Assembly (NCBI GenBank): GCA_019359285.1 | Contig: JAHHHQ010000041.1 | Location: 1 to 64,000, forward strand | Direction: 5' to 3' | DNA from: Nodosilinea sp. WJT8-NPBG4 | Lineage (GTDB): Bacteria; Cyanobacteriota; Cyanobacteriia; Phormidesmidales; Phormidesmidaceae | Length of the DNA stretch: 64,000 bases | In this document: positions 33,586-43,621 of the stretch, one piece after another | Numbering within the stretch: position 1 is the stretch's first letter | Layout: the number at the start of each line of letters is the position of its first letter | Made by a program: the position numbers and the translations under genes | The notes under the pieces: model-generated | What the model was told of the DNA's origin: nothing | The model's input: the letters and a program-made list of their open reading frames with translations, nothing else | The model's database searches: none

Positions 33586-36150
33586 CTACTGCGATCGCAG
33601 CTCAGCTTGATACGGTTCCAAAGCTCTATCTAGCGCTGGCAAGAACACGGGCGAGGTAAACAGCGGCTCGAAGAATTGCACCACAGGGATGTTCTCTACC
33701 CGAGGCAAAAAGTCTGAGGGATTAGGCCCATCAATGTGGCGGCTGAGCACCCCAAAGCCCAAGCGCTGGCTGCGGGGCTGCCAGCTGGGTGCCGTGCGCT
33801 GAAGCCAGTCGGTGAAATCTGTAGCCGTCTCCATGCTGGCTACGAGTTGGGCAATAATTTGGGGCTCCGGCAGGGCCTGGGCCAGGTCGTCAATATCTTC
33901 GGGCTGAGTGACCCAAGCTCTTTCCAGCAGCGCTTGGCGCTGATCAGGGGTTTGCCAGGCAAGAATCGCGTACTTGGCTGGGGTTTCAGGCCAGGGGTTG
34001 ACGTCCACAGTTTCTCCTTCAGCTAGGCTCAAAAAGCCCTGTTGGAGGTCGCCGCCGTTGGTCTGCCAGTCTTCGGTTGCCCCGGACAAGTCTTCGCGCC
34101 ACCAGCGCAGACTGCCCCGAGCCTGATGCAAAAAGCCGCTCAAGGCGGGCTCTTTGGCCTGCTGGATCAGTTCGTCGTAGCGCTGCTCAACCTGGTCGAG
34201 CACGGCTGGGTAGACGTCGGCAAAGCCCTCCACTCGCCACAGGGGGCTGGTCACCAGGGCGGGATGACGGATCACCTCTAGGGCGAAGGCCTCGGTGGCG
34301 CAGTCGAGGTTGCCGGTTCGCAGGCAGGCAAACCCCAGGCCAAAGAAGACGCCCATTTTGGCGGGCACCAGGGCGATCGCATCCTTAAACGACGCCTCAG
34401 CCTCATCGAACTGACCCTTTTCAACCTGAAGCCAGCCCAGGTTTGATTGGCCAAACTCCTGATAGGGCACCACCTGGTTGCCGGTTTTAAACCAGGCGAT
34501 CGCATCGTCGAGCAGCACCTGACGCAGGGGCGGGTTGTCGGCCGATTGCAGGGCAAACTCGCCCAGGTGGTAGCCCAGCTGATAAGGATAGTAGAGCTCC
34601 CAGGGGGCCAGCTTGTGGGCCTGCTCTAGCTGGTTAGCAAAGCGATCGATGTCGACGGGTTCAGCGGTGAGCGCCGAGAAGCCGCCGCTGGCGGTGCCCC
34701 AGGCGCGATGGGTGGGCACTAGCCAGAGGGTCATGGCCAGTGTCAGGCCGAGACCAACCCCGGCTAGCCATCGGTGACGACGGGGTGACGGGGCAATGTC
34801 TTCAGTTGTGGAAACGGGGTTAAAGGTGCGAGAGAGCACGGCTAGGTAAAGGGCGAGGGTGCCTGCGATCGCCGGAATATCCAACTGGTAGTCGGTCAGG
34901 CTCATCAGCCCAAAGGCAAATAGCCCCGCCAGCAAGCTCCACACCAGCACCGGGGGCAGCCCGCTAGGAGTATCCTGCGCACCTCGCCGCATCCACCGCA
35001 CCGTCAGCAGCACCAACACCAGCACCAGCGCTAGCGCTACAGCGATGCCCCAGAGGCCCAGTTCACCCCACAGCTGTGCCGGGGTGCTGTGCAGCTGAAA
35101 CTGTAGCTCGGCATCGCGACCAGCCCAGTGGGGGCGATATTTCTGATAGACCAGCGGCACACTGCCCGGCCCCACCCCAGTAAAGGGACGGCTCAGGCCC
35201 ATGCGCCATCCCGTAGCGTTGGTCACCGCTCGGTAGGACAGTTCTCCTCCGGCAAAGTTGCCTTGGGCCAGGTTGCCTATCGCCTGCCGCAGTCGGGGGT
35301 TAGCGATGATTCCTAGCACGCCCAACCCTAGGGCGGTGCCAGCGATGGCCAGCGCCAAGGGCCGAGGCAACCGGTTGTAGAGCAGGGAAATACCTACCGC
35401 AATCAACCCAGTCACCATGAGCGCCAGCCAGCCACCGCGCGAGCTGGTGGTGTAGAGGTTGAGCAAGCCGAGCACCACACCCGCCAGCCACAGCCAGCGT
35501 CGCCAGCCGCGATCGCTCCAAGCCAACCCTGCCAGTAACGGCAGCACCAGCACCAGATAGCCCGCCACGTAGTTTTGGTGGCCAATGGGCTGCCAGTTGC
35601 GCAAGCTGGTGAGCCCAAAGTTAAAAGTCTGGTTGACGCCGTAACCCTGAAGCGTTGTCAACCGAGCCAGCTCAGGCTGATAGATCTGAGTGGCCCACAA
35701 CACCAAACTGAGCAGGATAAAGGCCAGACCTAGGTAGCCCTGAAACCGCAGCAGGGTGTAGAAACGGTGGGGGTGGCGGAGCCAGCTGCCTAGAGCGTAG
35801 AGAGTAGCGATCGCCCCCATCGCTGCCCACCCATACCACCGCGCCTGGGCCGGAAATTCTGCCCCTAGCGTAGAGACTACTAGCCCGACTACGGCCAGCA
35901 GGGCCACCCAGTCAAACCCGTTCCCAAGTTTTTTGAAAGGACGATGCCACAGTTGCCACAGCAGCCAGAGCATGGGCAAAGTCAGCCCTACCTGCCACAA
36001 AAATACCCAGGGCCAAGCCACTATCAGGGTGCTGCTGCCCGGTAGCAGGGTAAAAACGGTGTAGAACGCCCCTAGGAGCAAGGCTAATAGAGCGCCATCG
36101 CTGGGGTCTTGGGCAGCGGGTTGGGGTTGGGGTTGGGCATCCTCCGTCAT
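33586..36150 (-). CDS. O-antigen ligase-like membrane protein with TPR-like tail (copy 1)
   Basis: An 854-residue protein. About 12 membrane helices occupy residues 20-490, with the Wzy_C/O-antigen-ligase core: NWQPIGHQNYVAGYLVLVLPLLAG, TSSRGGWLALMV and the large loop GVGPGSVPLVYQKYRP...LHSTPAQLWGELGLWG. Conserved Arg and His in SSRGG and LHS-P are the family catalytic residues. The C-terminal 350 residues are soluble with TPR-like features (SNLGWLQVEKGQFDEAEASFKDAIALVPAK). The reaction is probably polymerisation or ligation of undecaprenyl-linked glycans. It lies beside a second, related gene. Confidence 0.85.
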   Translation of the reverse strand: MTEDAQPQPQPAAQDPSDGALLALLLGAFYTVFTLLPGSSTLIVAWPWVFLWQVGLTLPMLWLLWQLWHRPFKKLGNGFDWVALLAVVGLVVSTLGAEFPAQARWYGWAAMGAIATLYALGSWLRHPHRFYTLLRFQGYLGLAFILLSLVLWATQIYQPELARLTTLQGYGVNQTFNFGLTSLRNWQPIGHQNYVAGYLVLVLPLLAGLAWSDRGWRRWLWLAGVVLGLLNLYTTSSRGGWLALMVTGLIAVGISLLYNRLPRPLALAIAGTALGLGVLGIIANPRLRQAIGNLAQGNFAGGELSYRAVTNATGWRMGLSRPFTGVGPGSVPLVYQKYRPHWAGRDAELQFQLHSTPAQLWGELGLWGIAVALALVLVLVLLTVRWMRRGAQDTPSGLPPVLVWSLLAGLFAFGLMSLTDYQLDIPAIAGTLALYLAVLSRTFNPVSTTEDIAPSPRRHRWLAGVGLGLTLAMTLWLVPTHRAWGTASGGFSALTAEPVDIDRFANQLEQAHKLAPWELYYPYQLGYHLGEFALQSADNPPLRQVLLDDAIAWFKTGNQVVPYQEFGQSNLGWLQVEKGQFDEAEASFKDAIALVPAKMGVFFGLGFACLRTGNLDCATEAFALEVIRHPALVTSPLWRVEGFADVYPAVLDQVEQRYDELIQQAKEPALSGFLHQARGSLRWWREDLSGATEDWQTNGGDLQQGFLSLAEGETVDVNPWPETPAKYAILAWQTPDQRQALLERAWVTQPEDIDDLAQALPEPQIIAQLVASMETATDFTDWLQRTAPSWQPRSQRLGFGVLSRHIDGPNPSDFLPRVENIPVVQFFEPLFTSPVFLPALDRALEPYQAELRSQ

Positions 36151-36299
36151 GGCTGGCTTGGGTAGATGGGTAGGGGGTGGATGGGTAAGGGGTGAGCAGA
36201 CGATGACCTGGCCTCGTTCGCCAAGCCAGTACTTTGCCCTCAGCTTCCCCAGATAAAAAGGGATGGATAAGAGACTGGAATGGCAGGCTGTTCGTCACA

Positions 36300-38924
36300 C
36301 TAATCTAAATTCGCGAGGCGAAAGTGGTTGTGGGTGGGGTGGGGTAGCCCCAAAGCCTCGGTGCGTAGGGCTTCAATCCGGCGATCGAGGGGTAGAAACT
36401 CCCTCGGCCAGGGGGGAAAGAGGTTGAGCTTGGCTACCAGGGTATAGCGCTGGAGGTTTTGCGGCGCCAGCATGAGGGTAATTTGTTTGGCCTGGTAGTT
36501 GCGGTAGGCAAAGGTGAGCGACCCTCGATAGCCCTCCTCTGGGTTGGCGACGATGGCGGTTAACCACAGGCGCAGAGGTTGAGTGCTCAGGCTTTCTTCA
36601 ATCAACAGAGCGTCTACATCGGGTAGGCCATCCTGAGGCTGGGCCGGGGCGAGTGGGTAGGTGTTCGGGTCAAGCCAGGCGGCGAGCAGCCTCAGCTCGG
36701 GGCTCTGTTGCCCCAGGCGCAGTTGGCTTGCGATCGCCCCTAGGGCAGCATCGGGATCCGAGTCAGCCAGCAGCAACCCCGAGACCACAGGCCGCAGCAG
36801 GTTGGGATCGACCTCCACTAGGGGTTGCTCGGTCCACCAGGCGAGCAGGGCGCGAGTTTCGTAGAGGGTAGTAAAGCCAGGGGCACCAGGAGCGACAACC
36901 GCGAGTAGGGCATCGTATTCAGCTAGGGTAGCCTGCACAACGGAGGCATAGATTGCCTGATAGGGCGCAGCTCTCCATTGGGGATAGGTCAGTGCAGCAG
37001 GGTTGACTAGTGCTTCTAGGGTGAAGGCAGCAGTGGCATCTGCTTCATTCCCCGTCTTTAGCAGCAGATCGCCCAGCAGCCAGTAGCCGTAGTGGCGGTG
37101 GCGCGGCATGAGCTGCACCGCACGGGCGGCATAGGGCAGAGCAGTAGCCGGGTCGGTAGTTTGGTGTAAAACGGCCAGATTGTGGTTAAACCAGGCATCG
37201 TTGGGAGCGGCCTTCTGAGCCTGGTGGGCGTAGTCGAGCAGTAGCGATCGCACATTATCTTCAGCGTCAGAGCTACTTAACACCTGGTCTAGGCCCCACA
37301 GCGCCTCACTGGCCACCGCCGAGGCGGTCGGGTCCCAAGGGCTGAGGCGGTAAGCCTTGTACCAGCGCGTGTCGGCCAGGTTAAGCCGCTGGTTGTAGAA
37401 GGCTCTGTCGGCCATAGCACCGTAGGCCACGGTGAGGGTAAAGGGCAGCCATAGGGTCAACAGCAGCCCCAGCCATAGAGAAACCGCCAGACGCGATCGC
37501 CGTCTGGCATCCTGCCCCAAAGGTGTAGTTGTGGGTAGATAGCGATCGCCCAAAGCCAGCAACAGCACGAATATCCCGAGCAGCGCACCCGCGATGGGGA
37601 TATTTTCTAGTTGGTAATCGGTCAGACTAGAGACGCCGTAGGCTAGCAAGCTACCGCCAATGCCCCCCAGTAGCGCCCGATCCGTGGCTTCGAGCGGCTG
37701 CCGCCAAAGCCCGATCCACAAACGCAGAACAAGCACAACTCCGGCTAGAAATACCCCCAACCCGACCAACCCCAGCTCCCCCGCAATCTGTACCGGAGTG
37801 TTGTGGAGTTGCTGAATGTGTTCCAAGCCCGCCCCAGTTTCAATCGGGCGATAGAGGTTTGACACCCGGCTCATGACGCCGGGGCCAACACCAAACAAGG
37901 GGCGATCGCGCAGAATATTGCCACCTAATCGCAGCATAAACCAGCGATCGAGGGTGGGGCCGTCGGTAACACCGCCCGCACTAAACCAGGCGCGAATGCG
38001 GGGATTGCTGGCCAGAGCCAACCCTAGAGCCACCGCTCCCCCTAACCCGGCCAGACGCCAGCGCCAGCGTTGGGAGGGTTTAAGGTATCTAAAGCGGCTC
38101 AGCCAGGTAACTAGCAGCCACACCACTAGACCTAACGCTGCCCCCCGCGACCCGCTGACGTATGACGCCACCAGTATCAGCCCGGCAGAAGCTATCCAAC
38201 TTCTTCGCAGCCAACCCGTTGTGGCCACTGCCGCCGCCACCGCCAGAGGCAGCATCAGCACAAAATAGCCTCCCACAAAGTTGTGGTGCCCCAGTGGCTG
38301 ATGGTTGCGCAGCGCCGTAAGAAAGCTGTCTGCTGCCCACATAGCGTTGTCGGGTCGCCATAGAACTAGGCTTACCACTGCAGCCCCGGTTGCCACCACG
38401 ACTAGCCCCCACCACAGCCGTAAGCGGCTCAGCCAGCTATGGTCAACCACGTTATGGTAGAAGTAGAGCACCGCTATGTATGTCACTACCAAGCTGACAT
38501 TCCAAAACGCCACTCGAGGAAAGGGCGATACCAGGGCCGACAGTCCCAAGATGATGCCCGTGCCCAGCGCCACCCAATCTAGTCCGTATCCCAGGGCATA
38601 AAATGCCCGTTCCGGTTCTGAGCCAGATTCACGTTCTGCCTCAGTTCTCCAATGCTCTGGGTAGCGCAGCCGCCGCCACAGCCCCACCAGCAGAGCCACG
38701 CCGCCCACCTGCCACAGCAAGATCCAAGCCCAGCCCACCATGCGGTAATAGCTCAGGGGCAGCCAGCTAAAGATCAGTAGCACCAGTCCTCCAGCCAGCC
38801 ATATTCCCGGCTTTTGACTAGCCCAGCCTTGATGATGGCTGATTCCCGAGTTCGTTGCATCGTCAGAATCCGTTGCCCCTGACGTTGGGGATGAACCAGC
38901 GGTCAATAGGCCCCCTTCCCCCAA
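36300..38924 (-). CDS. O-antigen ligase-like membrane protein with TPR-like tail (copy 2)
   Basis: An 874-residue paralogue of the next gene downstream, with the same layout: NHQPLGHHNFVGGYFVLMLPLAVA, SGSRGAALGLVVWLL, GVGPGVMSRVSNLYRPIETGAGLEHIQQLHNTPVQIAGELGLVG in the ligase core, then a soluble repeat-rich tail (DAWFNHNLAVLHQTTDPATALPYAARAVQLMP). Sequence similarity between copies is clear in the core but low in the tails, so the duplication is old. The start overlaps the 3' end of the upstream sugar phosphotransferase gene by 22 bases, pointing to co-translation. Confidence 0.85.
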   Translation of the reverse strand: MGEGGLLTAGSSPTSGATDSDDATNSGISHHQGWASQKPGIWLAGGLVLLIFSWLPLSYYRMVGWAWILLWQVGGVALLVGLWRRLRYPEHWRTEAERESGSEPERAFYALGYGLDWVALGTGIILGLSALVSPFPRVAFWNVSLVVTYIAVLYFYHNVVDHSWLSRLRLWWGLVVVATGAAVVSLVLWRPDNAMWAADSFLTALRNHQPLGHHNFVGGYFVLMLPLAVAAAVATTGWLRRSWIASAGLILVASYVSGSRGAALGLVVWLLVTWLSRFRYLKPSQRWRWRLAGLGGAVALGLALASNPRIRAWFSAGGVTDGPTLDRWFMLRLGGNILRDRPLFGVGPGVMSRVSNLYRPIETGAGLEHIQQLHNTPVQIAGELGLVGLGVFLAGVVLVLRLWIGLWRQPLEATDRALLGGIGGSLLAYGVSSLTDYQLENIPIAGALLGIFVLLLALGDRYLPTTTPLGQDARRRSRLAVSLWLGLLLTLWLPFTLTVAYGAMADRAFYNQRLNLADTRWYKAYRLSPWDPTASAVASEALWGLDQVLSSSDAEDNVRSLLLDYAHQAQKAAPNDAWFNHNLAVLHQTTDPATALPYAARAVQLMPRHRHYGYWLLGDLLLKTGNEADATAAFTLEALVNPAALTYPQWRAAPYQAIYASVVQATLAEYDALLAVVAPGAPGFTTLYETRALLAWWTEQPLVEVDPNLLRPVVSGLLLADSDPDAALGAIASQLRLGQQSPELRLLAAWLDPNTYPLAPAQPQDGLPDVDALLIEESLSTQPLRLWLTAIVANPEEGYRGSLTFAYRNYQAKQITLMLAPQNLQRYTLVAKLNLFPPWPREFLPLDRRIEALRTEALGLPHPTHNHFRLANLD

Positions 38925-40387
38925 AGCACAATGCCCAGGGTGGCGGTGAGAATTTCTAGATCGAGGTTCAGCGACCAGTTGTCGATGTAGTGCAGGTCGA
39001 GGCGGGCCACATCATCAAAGGTGTCAATGTCAGAACGGCCCGAAATTTGCCATAGCCCCGTCACCCCCGGCAGCACCTGGTGACGAATGTTGTGCCAGCC
39101 GTCGAACTTAGCCACATCGCGCACCGGCAGCGGGCGCGGTCCTACCAGGCTCATCTGGCCGCAGAGCACATTAAACAATTGGGGCAGCTCATCGAGACTG
39201 GTGCGGCGCAGCAAGCGACCGACCCGAGTAATGCGCGGGTCGTGCTTAACCTTAAAGAGCACCCCATCCGCCGATTCGTTGTGCTGCTCTAGCTCGGCCT
39301 GAAGTCGAGGCGCATCGACTACCATGGTGCGAAACTTCCACACCTGGAAGATGTTGCCGTGCAGGCCTACCCGCTCCTGGCGGAAGAATATCGGCCCGGC
39401 TGAGTCGAGGCGAATGGCTAGAGCGATGCCTAGCAGCACTGGCCCCAAGGCAATCACGCCCAGGCCCGCTCCTAGGTAGTCCATCCAACGCTTGAGGCGG
39501 TAGTCCCAGCCGCCCATTAGGGGAGCGTCGAGGCGTAGGGTGGGCAGGCCAGCCACAGTTTCGGGGGTGCCCCGGCGGTAGAGCATGTCGCGGCTGGTGG
39601 GAAGCAGCTGCATAGCGATGCCCGCTCGCCGCAGCTTCCAGTACAGCTCAGAGGCCAAGTCGGCAGAGGGAATGCTTTCGGCTAGCACCAGGGTGGCCCC
39701 GGAGGCCAAAATCGCTTGGTAGGTGGTAGCCGAGTTGGCGGTGGTGGACAGGGCTGCCCCAATTACCGGCACTTGGGCTCGCTGAGAAAGCACATCAGCC
39801 AGGCGCTTGAGTCGCGGGGCCGGGGCAATTAGAAAGACTGAGGAAGGCACCTTAGCCCGAGTGAGAGGGCGCAGCAGCAGCGTTGCCACCAGCCGTAGTG
39901 CTACCACCAGCCCTACCCCGCTGAGCCAGGCCGAGAAAAACAGTGATCGCGGCAAATCTAGCTTGGGGTCGTAGAAGTACATCACCACCAGCGCACTCAG
40001 GTACACCAGGCTGAGCAGCTTGCCCGCCCGCAGGTGCTTTTGCCCTTGAGACTTGGTGTCGTAGAGCCCGCCGTAGGCAAACAGCCCCACAGCGCAGGCC
40101 ACCAGCACCCAAAATGGGCTGGGCAGCCCCAGCCAAGTCCACCATACGAGCTGGGCCGGAATGGGCGAAAAAAATTGGTTGAGCGATCGCGCAATGTGCC
40201 ACGACAGCCCCAGGGAAAGAATATCCGTAGCCAGCAACACCAGCCCACGCCGCCCCGACCCAGCGAAGGCATCGCGTAGCTGAAATCTAAGCCCTCGAGG
40301 GGCGCGAATATCTTGATGGTGGCGGGGCCGCTGTCTCATTACGGCGGGGACAGCACGATGACAATCCATAGCAGGGGGCAGACGCAT
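38903..40387 (-). CDS. Exopolysaccharide-initiating polyprenyl glycosylphosphotransferase
   Basis: A 494-residue WbaP/WcaJ-type enzyme that starts glycan assembly by transferring a sugar-phosphate to undecaprenyl phosphate. Four N-terminal helices, a Rossmann-like middle ([17 protein letters not shown]) and the C-terminal bacterial sugar transferase domain are present: [75 protein letters not shown], and [13 protein letters not shown]. All family motifs look intact. The start is uncertain: ATGs at 40387 and 40339 both lack a clear ribosome site. Confidence 0.92.
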   Translation of the reverse strand: MRLPPAMDCHRAVPAVMRQRPRHHQDIRAPRGLRFQLRDAFAGSGRRGLVLLATDILSLGLSWHIARSLNQFFSPIPAQLVWWTWLGLPSPFWVLVACAVGLFAYGGLYDTKSQGQKHLRAGKLLSLVYLSALVVMYFYDPKLDLPRSLFFSAWLSGVGLVVALRLVATLLLRPLTRAKVPSSVFLIAPAPRLKRLADVLSQRAQVPVIGAALSTTANSATTYQAILASGATLVLAESIPSADLASELYWKLRRAGIAMQLLPTSRDMLYRRGTPETVAGLPTLRLDAPLMGGWDYRLKRWMDYLGAGLGVIALGPVLLGIALAIRLDSAGPIFFRQERVGLHGNIFQVWKFRTMVVDAPRLQAELEQHNESADGVLFKVKHDPRITRVGRLLRRTSLDELPQLFNVLCGQMSLVGPRPLPVRDVAKFDGWHNIRHQVLPGVTGLWQISGRSDIDTFDDVARLDLHYIDNWSLNLDLEILTATLGIVLWGKGAY

Positions 40388-40459
40388 AGGGATGAGGTTG
40401 CCCTAGTATTCCGCAATTGTGCTGAGAATCCATCATTGGGGCAGGGGTTTTAGGTGCAA

Positions 40460-40542
40460 GGTTTAGGGTTTAAGGGGGCACACCAGCCGTAAACCCTAAA
40501 CCCTCGAGATGTACACAAGCCGTGAACCCTAAACCTTAAACC
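40460..40542. repeat. GGTTTAGGGTTTA repeats, partly inside a coding end
   Basis: GGTTTAGGGTTTA (40460-40472) and TAAACCCTAAACC (40490-40502) are a perfect 13-bp inverted pair with a 17-base spacer; a third, diverged copy (AACCCTAAACCTTAAACCC) runs from about 40524 into the end of the WecG-type gene. This is a dispersed cyanobacterial intergenic repeat type. Confidence 0.75.
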
Positions 40543-41332
40543 CTGTACCCGTTTCCCTGCCGCGCCCTCCCCGCAGCCGATACCTAACCACCTGCGCTCC
40601 AAACAGCAGCACAAACATAGGGTTATTCACCAGATAGCGCTGCCACAGACGGCGAGGCTCTTGGCCAAAGCGGTAGAGCCACTCTAGCCCCAAGCGCATC
40701 ATCCATCGAGGGGCTTGGGAGACATCGCCGCTAAAGAAGCTAAAAGCCGCGCCAACGCCGATCATTACAGCGTTGACCTGGCCCTGGTGGAGGTGCATCC
40801 ACTGCTCTTGCTTAGGGCAGCCTAGGCCGACAAAAACGACCCTCGCCCCCGATTGGTTTATGCGCGCTACATCGGCAGCGGCTTCTTCGGTTGAGAGCGG
40901 GCGAAAGGGTGGAGCATGGGTGCCCGCAATGGGCAGGCCGGGGAATTGCTGCTGGAGGTAATCTGCCATCTTCTCCAGCATGGGGACGGTGCCGCCGTAA
41001 AGGTAGATGGGCAAGCCCAGCTGGGCGGCGCGATCGCACCAGGCCAGCATCAAATCCGGTCCGTAAACGCGACTCTGGCCAGGTATCCCCAGCAGCCGCA
41101 GCCCCATCACCAGGGGCATGCCGTCGGAAGTGACCAGTGCCGCGTCTTCGAGAATGCTTTGGTACTGCGAGTCCCAGTAGGCAGTCATCACCACATGAAC
41201 GTTGGCGGCGACCACGTAGCACGATCGCCCGGTAGTGGCCCAGGTTTGAATGCGATCGCAGGCATCTCTATAGCTGGTAGCATCCACCCGAGTTTTGAGA
41301 ATGCGCCTAGCTTGAAGCACTGGCTCTGTCAT
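40529..41332 (-). CDS. WecG/TagA/CpsF-family glycosyltransferase
   Basis: A 267-residue GT26 enzyme that adds a sugar to a lipid-linked intermediate. Family segments are SCYVVAANVHVVMTAYWD, VTSDGMPLVMGLRLLG, RVYGPDLM and the C-terminal VVFVGLGCPKQEQWMHLHQ followed by VMIGVGAAFSFFSGDVSQAPRWMMRLGLEWLYRF. The conserved Asp in TSDGMP is the proposed catalytic base. Together with the phosphotransferase upstream and the O-antigen ligases it forms an exopolysaccharide set. The last residues (ETGTGFKV) are encoded within an intergenic-type repeat. Confidence 0.92.
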   Translation of the reverse strand: MTEPVLQARRILKTRVDATSYRDACDRIQTWATTGRSCYVVAANVHVVMTAYWDSQYQSILEDAALVTSDGMPLVMGLRLLGIPGQSRVYGPDLMLAWCDRAAQLGLPIYLYGGTVPMLEKMADYLQQQFPGLPIAGTHAPPFRPLSTEEAAADVARINQSGARVVFVGLGCPKQEQWMHLHQGQVNAVMIGVGAAFSFFSGDVSQAPRWMMRLGLEWLYRFGQEPRRLWQRYLVNNPMFVLLFGAQVVRYRLRGGRGRETGTGFKV

Positions 41333-41507
41333 AGTAGTGACCCTTGCATAGCACCTATTCTATCGGGGTCTGAGGTCTAGCTCCTTTAGCCTCACGCTTG
41401 TCTTTCACGTAAATGCCGTTTTGGCGGTGTTGAAGATCAAACAAGTCAGTGGCGTCTACTAGAGTGCTGAGCTTGGGTGGCCATAGTTGCGCGGGTCAAC
41501 GGCGGTA

Positions 41508-43544
41508 TTACCTCCTAATCTTTGCGGGGGCGAGGCCGAGCTGGCCCTGAAGCTCCATGTGGTTGGGGGTGAGGGCGGTGGTGGCGCTGAGGCTGCGCAG
41601 GCTGCCGAGGTAGGGTTTGGCGACATCGAAGCTGGGGTCGTCGTGGAAGCCAAATACCTCGTAAGCCAGGGCTAGGGTAGCGCCCACATTCAGATAAAAG
41701 TAGCCCTCGTTGGGAGTGGGAAAGGTCGCCGTCGCCTCGTCAAACAAGAAAAAGTCGGCGAGGGGGTCGTGGGGCGAGGGGGCCAAAACACTGGCCATGA
41801 GTACTGCGCCAGAGGTAATAGCCAGGGTGTCGGCGGTGACCCAGCCGTGGCTGCCCACGCTGAGGTCGGGCACGTAGTCACCGCTCAAGCTAGAAAATAG
41901 CTCCCAGCTGGTGGCAGGCTGCTGGTTGACGATTCTGGGGTTGACGGCCAGGCCAACGCTGGGCAGCAGGTCATCCACTGCGGCCAGAGTACGATCGGCG
42001 GTGGAGCGATCGCTGGTCTGCAATAGCAGCCCCAGCCCCGCGTACTGCAAGGGGCCACCCTCAGTGGGGAAAGCGGCGATCGCATATTCACCGTCCATCC
42101 AGCCAAAGACATCGTCGTCGAGATCGAGCCCGGTGAAGAGGGTGAACCCAGCGCGCACCGTGGCTAATCCGTCGCGGGTAAAGTCGCTGGCTTGGTCTAA
42201 GATGCTGGCTACAGTGCGCCAAAAGCCGGCAATGTTGCGGCCACTCATGACCACAAATGTCGAGGCGGGCAGCAGCTCTAAGGGGCTGTCGGCGTTGGCC
42301 ACCGTGGGGGTGAGGCCAAAGGTAAAAGGCACCGCATCGTAGTAGTAGCGGCCCCGAAACTGCATGCCGGTCGACATGGGGTACACCAGGGCCTCTAGGG
42401 TGCCGCCAAAGTTGAGCGATCGCAGGGTTTGTAGCGTCTCGTCATCCAGGCTGGTGGGGGGCGTAGGGAAAGGCAGCGGCAGTTCGGCGGCGGGTAGGGT
42501 GGTTGCCGAGAGGTCGTAGTTCAACAACTCGAGGGCGTTGCCGTAGACGGCAAAGAGAGCTTGGGTGCGCTGTCGATTGGATAAGGTGCGCTGAAATTCC
42601 TGGCTATCGGCGAGGGACTGGCCTTCACTCTGGCGCAGGCGCCGGTATTGCTCAATGGCGGCGGGGTTTTCTGCCGTGATCAGGGTGTCGGGCAAAAAAG
42701 CTACGGCTAGGCCGCTAGGGCCAAACTCTGGCAAAGGCACAGGCACCTCAACTTCAAGGGATTCCTCCTCCTCGTGGAAGGGGCTAACAGTGAGGGGAAG
42801 CCCTACGGCTCCGTTGAAACGTAGAATTTGCATTTGGGCGGAATGGGCCTTCAGGGGCACAATCTCAGCGTCCTCAGCTTCAGAGCTGCTCTCGTCTATG
42901 ACTTCTAGATCCGCTTCATCGTCCCAAGTGCAAGCACCGGCATCGACCTCGGCGGAGTCACAGGCTTCTGGAATGGCTGGCTCAGACCAATCTTCAAACT
43001 CGGGGGTGGGCCAAAAGTAGACCTCAGTGCCTAAAGCAGAGGTGATCTCTGGGGCATCCCCCTGCAGCTCAAATAAGGTATCGCGAAAGGTGGTAAAGGC
43101 CTCAGCGTTAGCGATCGGGGCCACCATAATTGAGGCTTCAGCAATAGTTGCTGTCTCCCCAGGCTGCACCGGCAGCAGAGCCACCACGGCAGTGTCGCCG
43201 ATCCACGGGGCTACCTCGCTGGCAAAGTCAATCCCGTAGGGCAAGTAGGGCAACCCCGGTAGGGCTGGGGTCAGTCCCTGTTCTTCATTCAACAGCTTGA
43301 AGAGTTGGTACTGACTGAGCTGACCCCAGGTGTCAGTGGTGGTGTCAATCAGCATCACCAGAGCAGTGTTGTTGGGCAAGTGGTGCCAACTTTCAGTTTC
43401 GGCAGCGTGGATAGTTAGCGATGGCATGGTGCTAATAGCCAGCGTTGAGCCGATCAAACCCAAGGTTAGCCGTTGCCCTACAGGCAGAACCCTCGACCAT
43501 TGCGCCCGCTTGTCCCAACCCAGCCCTCGATTCCCAGTACCCAT
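41508..43544 (-). CDS. DUF3352-domain exported protein
   Basis: A 678-residue protein of the cyanobacterial DUF3352 family (function unknown). An N-terminal hydrophobic signal (LTLGLIGSTLAISTMPSLTIHAAE) suggests export. Typical phrases are PNNTALVMLIDTTTDTWGQLSQYQLF, ELLPASTFVVMSGRNIAGFWR and GWMDGEYAIAAFP. An acidic insertion (DEADLEVIDESSSEAEDAEIVP) interrupts the N-terminal half and two or three cysteines cluster just before it. The ATG at 43544 is chosen over a TTG at 43562. It stands between polysaccharide genes and mutY without obvious operon partners. Confidence 0.82.
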   Translation of the reverse strand: MGTGNRGLGWDKRAQWSRVLPVGQRLTLGLIGSTLAISTMPSLTIHAAETESWHHLPNNTALVMLIDTTTDTWGQLSQYQLFKLLNEEQGLTPALPGLPYLPYGIDFASEVAPWIGDTAVVALLPVQPGETATIAEASIMVAPIANAEAFTTFRDTLFELQGDAPEITSALGTEVYFWPTPEFEDWSEPAIPEACDSAEVDAGACTWDDEADLEVIDESSSEAEDAEIVPLKAHSAQMQILRFNGAVGLPLTVSPFHEEEESLEVEVPVPLPEFGPSGLAVAFLPDTLITAENPAAIEQYRRLRQSEGQSLADSQEFQRTLSNRQRTQALFAVYGNALELLNYDLSATTLPAAELPLPFPTPPTSLDDETLQTLRSLNFGGTLEALVYPMSTGMQFRGRYYYDAVPFTFGLTPTVANADSPLELLPASTFVVMSGRNIAGFWRTVASILDQASDFTRDGLATVRAGFTLFTGLDLDDDVFGWMDGEYAIAAFPTEGGPLQYAGLGLLLQTSDRSTADRTLAAVDDLLPSVGLAVNPRIVNQQPATSWELFSSLSGDYVPDLSVGSHGWVTADTLAITSGAVLMASVLAPSPHDPLADFFLFDEATATFPTPNEGYFYLNVGATLALAYEVFGFHDDPSFDVAKPYLGSLRSLSATTALTPNHMELQGQLGLAPAKIRR

Positions 43545-43621
43545 AGCTACGCAGCGCTCCAAACAACCTTTTCTATCAAACCCGAGGAAAAGGGCGATGT
43601 CTGTAAACTATGGCGGTTTAT

